NCBI RefSeq assembly: GCF_964204645.1
Contig: NC_134030.1
Coordinates: forward strand, 18,545,110 to 18,609,109
DNA length: 64,000 bases
Origin: Tubulanus polymorphus
Taxonomy: Eukaryota; Nemertea; Palaeonemertea; Tubulaniformes; Tubulanidae
Direction: 5' to 3'
Shown here: positions 45,201 to 56,992 of the stretch, piece by piece
Numbering within the stretch: position 1 is the first letter of the stretch
Layout of the letters: each line of letters begins with the position of its first letter
Made by a program: the position numbers and the translations under genes
Notes under the pieces: model-generated
What the model was told of the DNA's origin: nothing
The model's input: only the letters and a program-made list of their open reading frames with translations
Database searches by the model: none

Positions 45201-45383
45201 CTGTCATTGAAGAGGTTGGTCCGGTAGTAAACGCCGTATTCTCGACGACCCCGTCACGTGACTGCATGTACGCCGTAAAATGTCCGTTGGTTTTCAGTTT
45301 CGGCCGATGATGCGACATCAAAGCCGTGTCACTGTTCTGACGTAAGTGATTGCCGTTAGCCTGATGATCCGGAGAGTTATAGA
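45201..45383 (-). CDS. TANC: rols/TANC exon c: linker after the RING finger
   Basis: No long open frame marks this exon; it was found from its splice sites and phase. On the minus strand an acceptor with a T-rich tract (TTTTTTTTGTAG|TC) opens a frame of 60 codons, and the donor ACAG|GTATGT closes it. The first two bases complete Ile130 from the RING exon. The last base G joins GA of the next exon to give Gly191. The peptide (residues 131-190) starts YNSPDHQANGNHLRQNSD and ends GPTSSMT. It is polar and rich in His, Asn, Ser and Thr, with no recognised domain, so it probably is a flexible linker. Its length (183 bp, divisible by three) and phase 1 on both sides mean it could be skipped without a frameshift. 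A degenerate minisatellite (44925-45150) starts 50 bp beyond its donor. Confidence 0.82.
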
Positions 45384-45589
45384 CTACAAAAAAAAGAATC
45401 GAGATTTAGAATTTAAAAGTGAGATTCAAAAATATGTTTAGGGTGCGCACAAGTTCGCGCAAAGATTAAGGTAATCTTTCGGATGCTCAACTTTCAAGTC
45501 ATGTTCTAATTTGACTCTGACCGTTAATGGAATTCCTTTTAATGAAAATCATTTTTGATAAGGGATGTGCTGGCACTATTGCTCTGTGG

Positions 45590-45862
45590 CAGGTGAGGAT
45601 TCTCCGAGGAGCTGCTAGGTGTCACTAGTGCACAGTAGGACATCACCTACTGTGGCAATAAAGGATGGCAGGTGAGAATCCACCAGGTGTCGCTAGTGTA
45701 CAGTAGGACATCAATTGCCGCGACAATAGAGGATTCCACTCATGGCAAGAAGGATGTAGCAGGTGTCGTTAGCGTTCAATAGGACATATACTACGGCAGC
45801 AATAGTGGATTTTACTTGTGGCAAGCGAGGATCCACCAGGTGTCCTTGCGTGCAGTATCACA
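45590..45862 (-). repeat. 77-bp tandem repeat (CACCAGGTGTCACT family), about 3-4 units
   Basis: GAGAATCCACCAGGTGTCGC with TAGTGTACAGTAGGACATCA and GGCAAGCGAGGATCCACCAG. Same unit as 53890-54125. Confidence 0.82.
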
Positions 45863-46190
45863 TCGACATTTTGAAGTCCATTTCAAATATTCGTATATCG
45901 AACGTAGATATTAATTTTTCAGACGTGGATCGATCCCGCGAGTTAAGCGTGCCGCGCCTATTTGTCAGCTGCAGCGTCTACTCTATTCCTTGCTCAATAC
46001 GTGAAACGGAAGACACTTTTAGCGGACTCTGCCTCTATTTGTGTTTAGTTAATGGAGAACAAATATGTGAGTGACACGCGCGCAGTCAGTTCCGCTCACA
46101 GCTACCGCGACGTTAAATGGACAGTCTTTAATAGAACATGCAAATATGATTATCAATGACGTGACGCGAGGGAGAGAGCGGTTGACAAGT

Positions 46191-46191
<1 letters not shown>

Positions 46192-46265
<74 letters not shown>
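46192..46265 (+). repeat. (GA)n microsatellite
   Basis: About 70 bp of GA, followed by a purine-rich stretch to about 46400. Confidence 0.96.
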
Positions 46266-46266
<1 letters not shown>

Positions 46267-46669
46267 CAGAAAGGGTGGACAGGGAGTGACATTGACAGGA
46301 GCAATGAAAGAGGACAAAGAATTGACGAGGAAGCAAGAGAGAGGAAGAGAATGAACAGGTGGACACTCTGGAGTAGGAGATGGGTAAAAGAGTGGAGCGA
46401 GAGTGCCAGGGGCCGATTTAGGGAGGGGGGGGTGGTCTCAGGGGTACGGACACCTGCCTTCCCGTCGAGGTTGCCCCAAGATCATTAAAACCTCAAAGAT
46501 TCGGCCTCATCCTCTCAGAAATCGCAACCTTTGGATGTATTTCTTCAAAAATATCTACAATCGATGGAGGGACAAACCCCAATAGAAGCGTTTGACTTGG
46601 CAGCTTCAGCGGAGAAATGACTTTTATTTTCTTCTGGATTTCCCACGATCCGCCCCTGGGAATATAGAG

Positions 46670-46955
46670 AAGGGGAGTGCAGACTGGATACGGAGGGGAT
46701 GTAAGAGAGGTGGGGGGAAAGGAGGAAATCGGAAAGCAGGAACGAGGGAGGAGCGAGGGAGAGCAGAAATGGGGAGTGGAGAAGAGAAAGGAAGAGGGGA
46801 CAGAATGGGAAGAGCGAGAAAGGGAGGGAGATTGCAGATGGGATAAGGAGACGAGCTGTAGAGAGGAAGGATATTAGAAAGGGAGAGATATTGAGAAGTC
46901 GTGAGAAGAAAAGAGGAAAGGGAAGAGAGAGGGAAGGATGAGAGATGAACAAAAG
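46670..46955 (+). repeat. purine-rich (G/A) tract
   Basis: GGGAGGAGCGAGGGAGAGCA-like sequence, nearly all purine on the plus strand. It lies shortly after (in the transcript sense) the RING exon donor. Confidence 0.8.
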
Positions 46956-47092
46956 TAATTTCGAACGAACACACGAAACTAACCATAACTTTCAACTCAA
47001 TCGGGACGAGTGACGATGAAAAAAATTAAAATCCCCTAAAAACAAAAAAACATTTCTAAAAAATCTTCGAGAAATAGACAGACGCGACTTAC

Positions 47093-47293
47093 TTTCGGTT
47101 TCGCAGAGCGGGCATTCGTCGCTGTTGAACATACAGGAATAGCAGCGCTCGTGTCCGCACGTGTCGATCAGTTTACGTTTCTTGCCCTTATCGAACGGCA
47201 TGTGACAAGACGGACAGATCATACCGGCGGCGCCGGCGCCACCGCCGTTTAAATCCATCGTATTTAAACTCAAACTACGGATCACGTGAACAT
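47093..47293 (-). CDS. TANC: rols/TANC exon b: C3HC4 RING finger
   Basis: This exon carries a complete RING finger. In the assembled protein the ligands are C89, C92, C108, H110, C113, C116, C123 and C126, with the hallmark string DTCGHERCYSCMF followed by CPLC. RING fingers bind two zinc ions and usually mediate ubiquitin ligase activity or protein binding. Drosophila Rols7 has an N-terminal RING of this type, and it has been tied to membrane-proximal targeting of the protein in myoblasts. The acceptor is TTTTTGCAG|AT and the donor is CCGAAA|GTAAGT. The exon starts with two bases that complete Asp63, carries 66 codons (residues 64-129) and leaves one base. A Gly/Ala linker (GGGAGAAG) precedes the first zinc ligand. 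An in-frame ATG at residue 75 could serve as an alternative start, but the phase match with the upstream exon favours splicing. Confidence 0.93.
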
Positions 47294-47368
47294 CTGCAAA
47301 AACAAAATTATAGAACAAAAATTTACATTTTTCAGAATTCCAAAAATGTATGAAAAAAATTTATTCGC

Positions 47369-47667
47369 TTTTACTCTTTCAATGCTGACAAATTAATACC
47401 CTATAGTACTGGAGATAATTTGAAAATTTTGAAAAATTCCACCCTAGTGTGTTGAATAACGGGAATACCACTAAAGTGCGTCTACACCACGGTGCAGTGT
47501 ATCGTTAGTTACTAGTATTTCACTATGTTTGACAGGTGCTGACATCTTTCAATAGAGATAATTACTAATTACACCAATACACTGCGGTGCGGTGTACTAG
47601 CAAAAACCATCTTTTTTGCCCATGATTTTTACCCCGCACTGCGGTGTAGACGAACTGAAAGGGTTAA
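47369..47667 (+). mobile_element. piggyBac-type MITE, copy 14
   Basis: A worn left end (CTCTTTCAATGCTGAC) and a good right end (GAACTGAAAGGGTTAA). It sits about 75 bp upstream (transcript sense) of the RING exon acceptor. Confidence 0.85.
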
Positions 47668-47669
47668 CC

Positions 47670-48500
47670 TTTTCACCAACAATCTTTTAAATTTCTTTTT
47701 TCAAATACAGATTGATATTATTTCCATTACAGATTTATCGGCATGATTTGAAACATTTCAAAATAATATACCGAAATTATCATTCTGTATATTATTTTTT
47801 GGACGGTCATAAAAATCATAGGAAGTATAGTGTGTACAGAGAGAAATAAGCTTGTATTTCAATAAGGGGCTAAATGTACCAAGTCTCTCTAAATCTGTAG
47901 CATTTTGTCAGAATGAAAACTTTCACACAAAAATTTCAAAAACTTTAAAAAGACGTACGCCTGTATTCAAATTTTTTCCCAAAAAAATTTTTCTTCAACG
48001 AAAAGTCTGAACACGAGAATTTCGCGAAAAATGGTTCGCTGACTGTATTTTTCATGAAAGCTTTTCTTGAAAGATATCTTAACAAAGATGGTTCCATTCT
48101 TAGAAATTCTCCCGCAAATTGGCCATTTAGAATATTAAGAATATCTAAACTAACTACCTTTCAGAAAACGGTATTTCAAACAATTTGTTTTTCAAAAAAA
48201 AATTTCAAAGTTTCGTCATCGCAAAATCGAACATTTTCGGCAGGGAATGAAATTCGAAATCTACGAGAAGAAAATACTCTCAGAAGTGGAAGATTTCCCG
48301 ACGGTTAAAAATCGTCGACAACAAAATTAATTAAAACTTTTCATCGAAAAGATGTTTCACTCAGAATCGAAAACCGATGAATTTCGCGAAGAAATATTAG
48401 CGAAATAGATTTTTAAACCCTTAAATTCTGAGAGCCAGCATCCCGGATAAAGCGTGAAGTTGGACAAGTGGAGTTCGTTTTCAGTTTTTTTCTAACCCTA
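47670..48500. other. intronic sequence, nothing recognised
   Basis: AT-rich sequence; no exon in phase was seen. Confidence 0.45.
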
Positions 48501-48524
48501 TGGTCACATTCTAACCACGGAACT

Positions 48525-48970
48525 GGGTCAATAATTGCAGAACTACATCCAAAATTGGCTGGAATTGGCTCCTTGAATCTGATGGCATCGCTACACCGTA
48601 GAACTGAGTCCAGTCCTGTGGAACTGGATTCTGAACTAAGGAACAGGACCCTGAACTGTGGATCTGGATCCTGAACTGTAGAACTGAGTCCAGAACTGTG
48701 GAACTGGATCCTGAACTGTGGATCTGGATCCTGAACTGTAGAACTGAGTCCAGAACTGTGGAACTGGATCCTGAACTAAGGAATGGGATCCTGAACTGTG
48801 GAACGGAGTCCAGTCCTGTGGAACTGGATCCTGAACTAAGGAACCGGATCCTGAACTGTAGAACTGAGTCCAGTCCTGTGGAACTGGATCCTGAACTGTG
48901 GATCTGGATCCTGAACTGTAGAACTGAATCCAAATCTGTGGAACTGAGTCCAGATCTGTGGAATTGGATC
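48525..48970 (+). repeat. 20-bp minisatellite related to AACTGTGGAACTGG
   Basis: Units GATCCTGAACTGTGGATCTG, GATCCTGAACTGTAGAACTG and AGTCCAGAACTGTGGAACTG alternate, giving a 60-bp higher-order period. It shares the core of the 39-bp arrays. Confidence 0.88.
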
Positions 48971-49424
48971 ATGTTTCTCATAAATTATTAACTTAAATTA
49001 TTAATTCAAATCGAATCAACATAAACTGAGACGAAATCACATCGATACGAGTGTTTTTAAAACTAATTTTTAAAACATGCCCCAGACATAGCTGTTATTC
49101 GATAATCTCAAATACATTCAGTTCCCGCGGGAAGCTTTTTTTCACGCGGCAAGATTTTTCCTTTCCTAGTCGGTGGAAAACTTGCTTTTTTACGTCTGAC
49201 AAGAAAACATTCGACGACGACGAGGCCGCCGCGTCACTCGCCCAAACACAGCTCTCTAAATAGGTAAATAGGTGCATGCGTATTTTTTCCAAATACAATA
49301 CACAATATAGTAAGCCTAGTTCGGCTTCTCGTCGTATTCAGACTACACTCTGTTCTATATTCCCAACTGATTTCATGAATGGAATACGTATTTGATCGTG
49401 AATGAAACGCGACGTTTATTCGTG

Positions 49425-49640
49425 ATCTCCGCAACTCTCCCCTCACCTGCCCCCTCAATCTGCACTCAACTCTCCCCTCACCTGCCCCCTCAATCTGCAC
49501 TCAACTCTCCCCTCACCTGCCCCCTCAATCTGCACTCAACTCTCCCCTCACCTTCCCCTCATTCTGCACTCAACTCTCCCCTCACCTTCCCCTCAATCTG
49601 CACTCAACTCTCCCCTCACCTGCCCCTCAATCTCCATCCC
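49425..49640 (-). repeat. 35-bp pyrimidine-rich minisatellite, about 6 copies
   Basis: Unit: AACTCTCCCCTCACCTGCCC with CCTCAATCTGCACTC. A CT-rich tail continues to about 49905. Confidence 0.92.
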
Positions 49641-49904
49641 CTTCACTCTGCCTGCCCTAAATCACACTCCCCTTTCCCTCTCTCCCTCCCTCTTGCCTTG
49701 TCAGTTCTGCATTTCCCTGCTCAACCTCCCTTCTACCTTCCCCCAACTGCCCTCCCTTTCACGCTCTATCTTTCTTCTCTCTTTCCATCATCTGCCAGCC
49801 CCTCCCATACCTACTTACCCTCACCTAAATCTCCCCTGACATTCCGCTCTCTCCCCTTACTCCCTATCCCCTCTCTCTTCTCCCCTCACCTCATCAAACC
49901 ACAT
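49641..49904 (-). repeat. CT-rich tract
   Basis: CCCTTTCCCTCTCTCCCTCC-like sequence; the open plus-strand frame through it is low complexity. Confidence 0.75.
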
Positions 49905-50215
49905 TCTCCCTCGACAGGGATTCGAATCTGATGGCATCGCTACACTCAGCCACGGCACGAACCCCTGCCACACTTGACCGGGTGTGCAGGTTTTAGTACG
50001 CAAAAACTTGTGGCACCAATCAGATTGCTCGTTGTATAATCACTGAGGTAAATTTCACCGAAACACTATAAATGGTAAAACCGGGGCCAAAATGAAACGG
50101 GATATCCGATTGGTTAATAATGACATCATCTAAGCCGCGCGTGTAGCTGCGTACTCGGTCTAGTGTAGATCCAGAACAGCATCCTGTTCTCGAATCCATG
50201 CCTGGGAAGGATGAT
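49905..50215. mobile_element. inverted pair of tRNA-like modules, copy 2
   Basis: CGACAGGGATTCGAATCTGA with TGGCATCG at the left and TGTTCTCGAATCCATGCCTG at the right. The interior shares GTGGCACCAATCAGATTGCT and GACATCATCTAAGCCGCGCG with 9196-9470 but has about 45 bp more. Confidence 0.65.
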
Positions 50216-50244
50216 CAAACCGATCTATGCAATAAGTATTCCTC

Positions 50245-50475
50245 TAACCCTATCAATGCTGACCAATTCTTACCTCATAGTTCTGGAGATAATTCTAAAA
50301 TTATTGAAAACAGCGCAATGAACAGCAGGTGACTACTTGTGTCTAGTAGATATTTCACGATGCTTGACAGGTGCTGCCACCTTTCATAGAGATTATAATT
50401 ACGTAATCATTACGTAAATCAATAGTGAAGTTCATCAATAATTTATACACCGCACTGCAGTGTACACATGCATAC
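50245..50475 (+). mobile_element. piggyBac-type MITE, copy 15 (decayed)
   Basis: CTAACCCTATCAATGCTGAC, a TTGACAGGTGCTGCCACCTT block and TACACCGCACTGCAGTGTAC remain; the right end is lost. Confidence 0.75.
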
Positions 50476-50577
50476 CGCGCATCGCATGGCTTGCCCGATT
50501 GTCCTTATCCCCTTGTTTACAAATTGTATTTACGAAAAAGTATTTACAAATTATCTGACGCCGTATTAATGAAATTG

Positions 50578-50679
50578 TATTAAATTTATCGTTACAAGAA
50601 GATTGATAAAGAAATACTAAAATACTATTATCTTATATATATATATAGTATTTCTTCATCAATCTTCTTGTAACGATAA

Positions 50680-50690
<11 letters not shown>
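50578..50690. repeat. long perfect-looking inverted repeat beside (TA)n
   Basis: TAAATTTATCGTTACAAGAA with GATTGATAAAGAAATACTA is answered by TAGTATTTCTTCATCAATCT with TCTTGTAACGATAAATTTA. Arms of about 38 bp surround a short AT-rich loop. A (TA)n run follows to 50758. Confidence 0.88.

Positions 50691-50758
<68 letters not shown>
50691..50758. repeat. (TA)n microsatellite
   Basis: About 68 bp of TA, with a second, shorter one at 50790-50808 after a repeated GATAAAGAAATACTATTATC word. Confidence 0.95.
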
Positions 50759-50760
<2 letters not shown>

Positions 50761-51164
50761 AAACAAGCCTGATAAAGAAATACTATTATCTATATATATA
50801 TATATATATGACAAGCCTATAACGAAAAACTTATATCTTTTTCATATCGAGACATTTAAAAATCGACTTTTTTAAAAATGGTCGGCTATCAGGTGTAGGT
50901 ATCATCGAGTACAAACAAACAATCACAGACGCGCTAACCTATAGACGTGTAACGTCTAATAAACTAGGGCAGCTCTTATTACCAAACGTGACATCGGACG
51001 AGAATCAAGTTTTTTATGAATGAACGAACGAACGAATGAATGTCACGCGTATTCTAGATTGTGCGTTGATTTCGCAATCGGCAGAAAAAAAATTTATACG
51101 ACTTTTTTCGTCGAATTTATCAATCGCATCGGATTGCCGCCGGGGTCAATCGAGTTCGGACCAT

Positions 51165-51872
51165 ATTTTATGGTGCTTATTTTGACATCAATATGACCAT
51201 GGATCACCATGTTAAACGAGTCTGCAAGACAGGTTCTTTTGGTCTTTACAAAATAGGCAAAATTAGACATTTTTAAAATAATCCAATCGCGGAGAGATTA
51301 GTTCATTGTTTTATAACTTCTAGACTTGATTACTGCAATAGTCTGTTACTTGGTACAGGTCAGTACAATATAAAAAAGTTGCAGCTTATCCGCTGCCCGA
51401 CTTGTCACAAGATCAAAAAAGTTTGATTCGATTACTCCAATACTTGCTGAGCTTCACTGGCTTCCAGTCTCTAAACGCATTGATTTCTAAGTCCTGCTCA
51501 TGGTTTTTAAAGTATTGAATGATTTGGCACCAAGTTACATTTGTGATCTAATCACATTATATACTCCTACCAGATCCTTACGATCCACTTACACGATTTT
51601 ACTAAATTCTGTCTCTTTTAATACCCAATTTTACGGCCACCGCGCCTTTGCCTAAGCAGCTCCAATCTTATGGAATGCTTTACCTTTTAGAATAAGATCC
51701 TGCAGCGACGTAGTTACTTTTAAAGCTGAGCTGAAAACTTTTCTTTTTAGGCAATATTTTAATCGACTGTTCTTAATTGTTTTCATAGCCTTTTATATTT
51801 GTAAACCGCGCTGAAATGTAGGCTATACGGAGCACAGTATATAGGAAATAAATATTATTATTATTATTATTT
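51165..51872 (+). mobile_element. L2/CR1-like LINE, 3' end fragment with stops
   Basis: In one main plus-strand frame, with stops and one or more shifts, it reads HVKRVCKTGSFGLYKIGKIR, then FITSRLDYCNSLLLGT, LAELHWLPVSKRIDF, APSYICDLI, YGHRAFA and AAPILWNALPFRIR, ending in FKAELKTFLFRQYF. This is the standard C-terminal order of CR1/L2-clade reverse transcriptases. GCGCTGAAATGTAGGCTATA and an (ATT)n tail follow. Compared with 13440-13778 it keeps more of the domain but is more mutated. Confidence 0.92.
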
Positions 51873-52053
51873 TTGAGACGAAAGTTTCGTGAAGTTTTTC
51901 TTCGATGATCCCTCAGAGAAGGGAGTGAGGAAGTATTCGAGCCGAATTTGAATTCGAGTCAAATTCGGCCCGTGCCCGATTTAGAGAGCGCATTCACACA
52001 TATATCACTCACTAGTCATTTCCGGCACCAGTTGAACTAAACTCTGAGCCAAC

Positions 52054-52342
52054 TTAACCCTTTCAGTGCTGACTTATTAATACCCTATAGTGCTGGAGAT
52101 AATTTGAACATTTCTAAAAATTCCACCCTAGTATGTTGAATAACAGGAATAGCACTATAGTGCGTCTACACCGCGGCGCGGTGTATCATTAGTTACTAGT
52201 ATTTCACTATGTTTGACAGGTGCTGTCATTTTTCAAGAGAGATAATTACTAATTACATCAATACACCGCAGTGCGGTGTACTCGCAAAATCTATCACTGA
52301 TTTATATACCGCACTGCGGTGTAGACGCACTGAAAGGGTTAA
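52054..52342 (+). mobile_element. piggyBac-type MITE, copy 16
   Basis: Full length, TTAA flanks, ends CCCTTTCAGTGCTGAC and GTAGACGCACTGAAAGGG. Confidence 0.92.
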
Positions 52343-52834
52343 CCCGAACTGTGCGCAACTGGGTCCAGAGATTAACTACGACAACTAACAGGCTCCCGAG
52401 CGCCCGGGCTACTGGGCCAGCAGATTCCTTCGCGCCCGTCAGCCCCCTTCATCAAAGATCTCCGTAATCACTGAACGCAAACCTAAATACGATGTAGACA
52501 GCGACGATCTCGATGACATAACAACAACAACAAACAACTCCCCGATGAATTAAAACTCATTATCCGCTCGCGAAAAAACCTCTCAGCCGAGATTCAGACG
52601 ACGCGTTCTCCAATCTGATTTCGCTCTCCGCGCGGCGTCTTTCTCCATCTCTCCGGCTCCGAGCTCGGCGCCAGTTTCTCTAATATCGGTTTCTGATATA
52701 TAGTGTTACGGAGTAGCGTACAGAGCCTCGACGACAACGAGGACGACCCTCGAGAATTATAATCGCACGGATTAAGCTTTTTTTATAAACACGCGGCGAA
52801 GAATTCTTCTCAGGTTAAATAAACCAGAGTCGTA

Positions 52835-53670
52835 GTGATTTGTCGTAGATTACTGAACCCTCCCTCTGAGCTGGAGCGATCAATCGTAGATTACTGATCT
52901 CTCCCTCCGAGCTAGAGCGATTTGTACGATATCAAACCTTCCCTTCCCTTCTTCCAAACCGGAGTCATCTATCCCTCCAATCCGAGCTGCAGTGATTTAA
53001 AGTTAATCCTGGCTCTTCCTTGGAGCTGGAGTAATCAATAGTTTATTAGTTGCCTTCGAGCTGGAGCAACCAATACCTTATTAGAGTTGCCTCCAATCTG
53101 GAATAATCGATAGTTTACTAAATACCAGCTTCAAAGCTGGAGTAATGAATCCTTCATTAGAGTTGCATCCAAGCTGGAGTAATTAATAGTTTATTAGAGT
53201 TGCCTCCAAGCTGGAGTTGTCAATAGTTTATTCGCCACGTCTGAGCTAGAGCGATCAATAGTTTATAAGTCGTTTCCAAGCTGGAGATATCTATAGTTTA
53301 TCAGAGTCACTACGGATGGAGTGAGTTTATCAAACACTCTCTCCGAGGTAGGGTGATCTAGAAATGATCAAGCCCTCGCTCTTGAGCTGGAGGCATCTTG
53401 CGCAATATATAGTTTATTAGACCTTCCCTCGAAGCTGGAGTCATCTATAGTTTATCGAGCCCTCCCTCTTGAGCTGGAGACATGTTGCGCAAATTATAGT
53501 TTATTAGACCTTCCCTCCAAGATGGAGTCATCTATAGTTTATCAAGCCCTCCCTCTTGAGCTGGAGACATCTTGCGCAAATTATAGTTTATTAGACCTTC
53601 CCTCCAAGATGGAGTCATCTATAGTTTATCAAGCCCTCCCTCTGAGCTGGAGGCATCTTCAGTTTATCAA
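52835..53670 (+). repeat. degenerate minisatellite (CCTCCCTC..AGCTGGAGxxATC)
   Basis: Units of roughly 40-90 bp with CCTTCCCTCCAAGCTGGAGT, CATCTATAGTTTATCAAGCC and CATCTTGCGCAAATTATAGT. The right part (53385-53650) is a cleaner 85-90-bp higher-order repeat; the left part is older. Confidence 0.85.
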
Positions 53671-53889
53671 ACGCTGCAGTTGCAGGCGGAGAATTTTTAT
53701 TTCATGCTGGACGCTGATAGCAGTCCTTTTATGGACAGCCGTAAAAATGGCTTCATTTCCTCTCGCAGAAATCAACCCCTGAACGGTATCTGTCACCTGT
53801 AAATACTGCTACCGTTATAACACTAAACGACCGATAATCGTCTTGTAAAATCAGGTGTCGCCAGTAGGACCAGTTTATTGGGTCTTTCG

Positions 53890-54125
53890 CGATTCAATTT
53901 TGCCAACACTGGCGCAAGAGAGGATTCCACTTGTGGCAAGTGAGGATCCACCAGGTGTCACTAGTGCGCAGTAGGACACCAGCTGCCGCGGCAATAGAGG
54001 ATTCGCCTTGTGGCAAGTGAGGATCCACCAGGTGTCGCTAGTGTACAGTAAGACATCAATCGCCGCGACAATAGAGGATTCGACTTGCGGTAAGTGAGGA
54101 TCCACCAGGTGTCGCTAGTAGCATT
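53890..54125 (-). repeat. 77-bp tandem repeat (CACCAGGTGTCACT family), 3 units
   Basis: AAGTGAGGATCCACCAGGTG with TCACTAGTGCGCAGTAGGAC and GCGGCAATAGAGGATTC occurs three times in succession. Confidence 0.88.
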
Positions 54126-54129
54126 TCGC

Positions 54130-54765
54130 ATCGATTTCTTCAAGATATAAATCGAAATCGCATCAAATTTCCTTCTCTTTGAGTAAATCAACTATTGATG
54201 GAAACTATAACAAACATCAACAGTAGAATAGTGAATCTCTCAAAGCCTCGTTTGATGATAACAACATTTTCGATCGCGAGTTTACGATTCGAGTTTTTTC
54301 GAAACTTACGAAAGTGGAAAAAAGAAAGTGAAAAAACTAATTTCGACTACAACTTATGAATATCAACCGTTTTTTTGCTTACAAGCGAAACCGTACGGAA
54401 GATTCAGTGAGTCACGTTATATCAGCACGACGAGCTATAAAACTCAATCCTATACAGCTTGTATCTCGAATCATCTTGTATCTGATAAGAGGAATATCCG
54501 TCGTCCTTCCCCGCGCGCACGCCTCCCGGGGGCTGGCGCGGCGCAACGCGAAGACCTCATTGCCTGATTCTAATTAACCAATAAAATCATTATTCAACTA
54601 TACTGAAACCGGTTTAATATCGAATTAATTGCTGTTACTGAGAGTTTATCAATATCCGCGCGTTACTGATTGCTTGCTACATTAACCCTTTACAGCCCGT
54701 CGACCGAACAGCGATCTTCATCGCTAATTAAGGTTTCAAACATCTTATTCCAGTTGTGACATTCT
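54130..54765. other. intronic sequence, nothing recognised
   Basis: Short frames only; none carries a recognisable product. Confidence 0.45.
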
Positions 54766-54769
54766 GGGC

Positions 54770-55265
54770 AAACTTAAGTCGGATTCTATATCCAATCTAA
54801 CAATTTAACACAGCCTAAGACCATTTTCTTTCTATATCCAATCTAGCGATTTCAGGCCAGTCTAAACCCATTTTGGTTCTTTGACCAATCTCACAACTTG
54901 AGACTGGCCTAAGTCCATTTTTTGTTTTATAACTAATCTAACAACCCTGAACTGGTCTTAGCCCAATCTGGTTCTACGTATAACCAATCTAACAACTTAG
55001 GACCAGTCGAAGCTCATTTTGGTCCTGTAGCCAATCTCACAACTTAAGACTCGTCTCAGCCCATTTTGGTTCTATAACCGATCTAACAACTTAGGACCAG
55101 TCTCAGCCCATTTTGGTTCTATAACTGATCTAACAACTTAAGACCAGTCTCAGCCCATTTTGGTTCTATAGCCAATCAAACAACTTAAGACCAGTCTCAG
55201 CCCATTTTGGTTCTATAACCAATCTAACAACTTAAGACCAGACTAAACTCATTCTTTTGTAAAGC
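54770..55265 (-). repeat. 47-bp tandem array (AACTTAAGACCAGTCTCAGC)
   Basis: About ten units of AACTTAAGACCAGTCTCAGC with CCATTTTGGTTCTATAACCA and ATCTAAC. It is the reverse complement of the unit at 25190-25970, though the arrays are 29 kb apart. Confidence 0.9.
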
Positions 55266-55859
55266 CAATCAAACGACTAACCAGTGTGAGCACATATTGT
55301 ATATACAGTACTTGAGACTATTCTTATAATCTGAGGCTACTAATAGACCTACACCAGGTCCAAGCAAACAGGGAGAGCACCTGATTCCCAGTTCAGTAGA
55401 TGAACATATGACTTTAAATTAGTTCATTTTCAATACTCAATTAACTCAACATAGTGGAACCGGTAAAGCCTGCCAGACCCAGGCGGGATCTGCTATGTTT
55501 GCTTACATTCTAGTCATAAACAGTTAATTTCCCTTCCAGTGTATATAGTTGATCCAACGACTAAAGGTAAGTTTGTTCGGACACAGTCATAATAATCGAT
55601 CCATTAATAAGTCAATTACTGTTAACAGTCCGACCACTGTCCAACTGTGAACTTTTATTATCCGCACATAGTGAAAGCCTTTCACAAGTCAGAGGTCACA
55701 TTCCATTAAACCTATTTAGTTTTATTTCAGTCCTGGCTATGGCTGTTAGCTGGGATTTTGTATAATGACACCACGATGTTTAGGCTAAAATCAGGCATTT
55801 CAACAGTGCCCAGTACTATGTGCCTTGCCGGGACGAAGCCGACATACTGGAAGAATTCA

Positions 55860-56154
55860 TTAACCCTTTCAGTGCTGTCTAATTAATACCTAAAGTGCTG
55901 AAGATAATTTGAAATTTCAGAAAAATTCCAGCCTAGTGTGTTGAATAATGGGAATAGCACTATAGTGCGTCGTCTACACCGTGGCGCGGTGTATCGTTAG
56001 TTACTAATATTGCACTGTTTCACTATGCTACCATCTAACAAGAGAGATAATTAGTAATTACTAATTAAATCAATATACCGCAGTGCCGTGTACTAGCAAA
56101 ATCCATCACTGATTCGTACACCGCACTGCAGTGTAGACGCACTGAAAGGGTTAA
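55860..56154 (+). mobile_element. piggyBac-type MITE, copy 17
   Basis: Full length with TTAA flanks; a GTCTAATTAATACC start and a shortened TTTCACTATGCTACCATCT block. Confidence 0.9.
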
Positions 56155-56159
56155 GGGTA

Positions 56160-56990
56160 GCCATATATCCTGGTCGTGTCTATGGATCGAGTTGAGGGTG
56201 TCATAGGGGGATTCATCTTTTTGGAAGGGTCTATGGATGAACAGTCACAGTCATATTAACCCATTAGCGCTCGGGAATGCTTCACTATGAAGTGTCAATT
56301 ACTCCTCAGTTAATTCAAGGGAAAACCCAAGTTCATCACGATACCGAATAGCTCATTCGCTGTTTATTTCCATGTATTACAAATTCTTGTTATTCCCCCT
56401 TCGACATTAAACTACCCACTAGCGATTTCATTCAAAGCTTTTTCTAGATGATATTTCGATTTCTATGATATCGAATTATTGATTTTCGACTATAAATGGC
56501 GACTAGTCCTCCTATGACATCGTTAGATTTTCTGCTTTAAATTATAGACCGTTCCAGAAATGTTTTCTCATAGTGTCTAAAAGTCTTCGTTTCTCGAAAA
56601 AGTCGCGAACAAACGTGTTTCAGATTCGAGATAATAAAGCGTATTGATCGCTGAATAAGAGCTAACCCGGGCAGGTGAGGGAATCACGCTGGGTTTTGGA
56701 TTCGCGATCTTTTCATATCCCGAGGGAAGTTCAGACAATGAACAACGCGAATCAAAGAGTAATTTAGCGGAAGATTCGCTTGCGGTTGTTTGCGCAAGGG
56801 TTAAATCTTCACCCGGGGCTTCGTCGCGTGTGCGCGCGGGTCAAGAAGTTACGCAGTAGTTAGAAATCTTTAATTAAATCACGCTTAATTAAACGAAAAT
56901 TATTAATCCATCAATCGATAGACAAGGCGGCCGTGTATAGGCATAGTAGACAGTAGACGGCCAGGTATAAGTACCTTAGGTAGAAACTAG
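56160..56990. other. intronic sequence; one TGATGTCAT-type remnant at about 56192-56215
   Basis: GAGGGTGTCATAGGGGGATT is a decayed unit of the repeat arrayed at 61240-62290. The rest shows nothing recognisable. Confidence 0.45.
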
Positions 56991-56992
56991 CC

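Noticed and set aside
46403-46585. Short plus-strand frame MPGADLGRGGWSQGYGHLPS
   Set aside because: Begins in a purine-rich low-complexity region next to a (GA)n tract and has no recognisable product.
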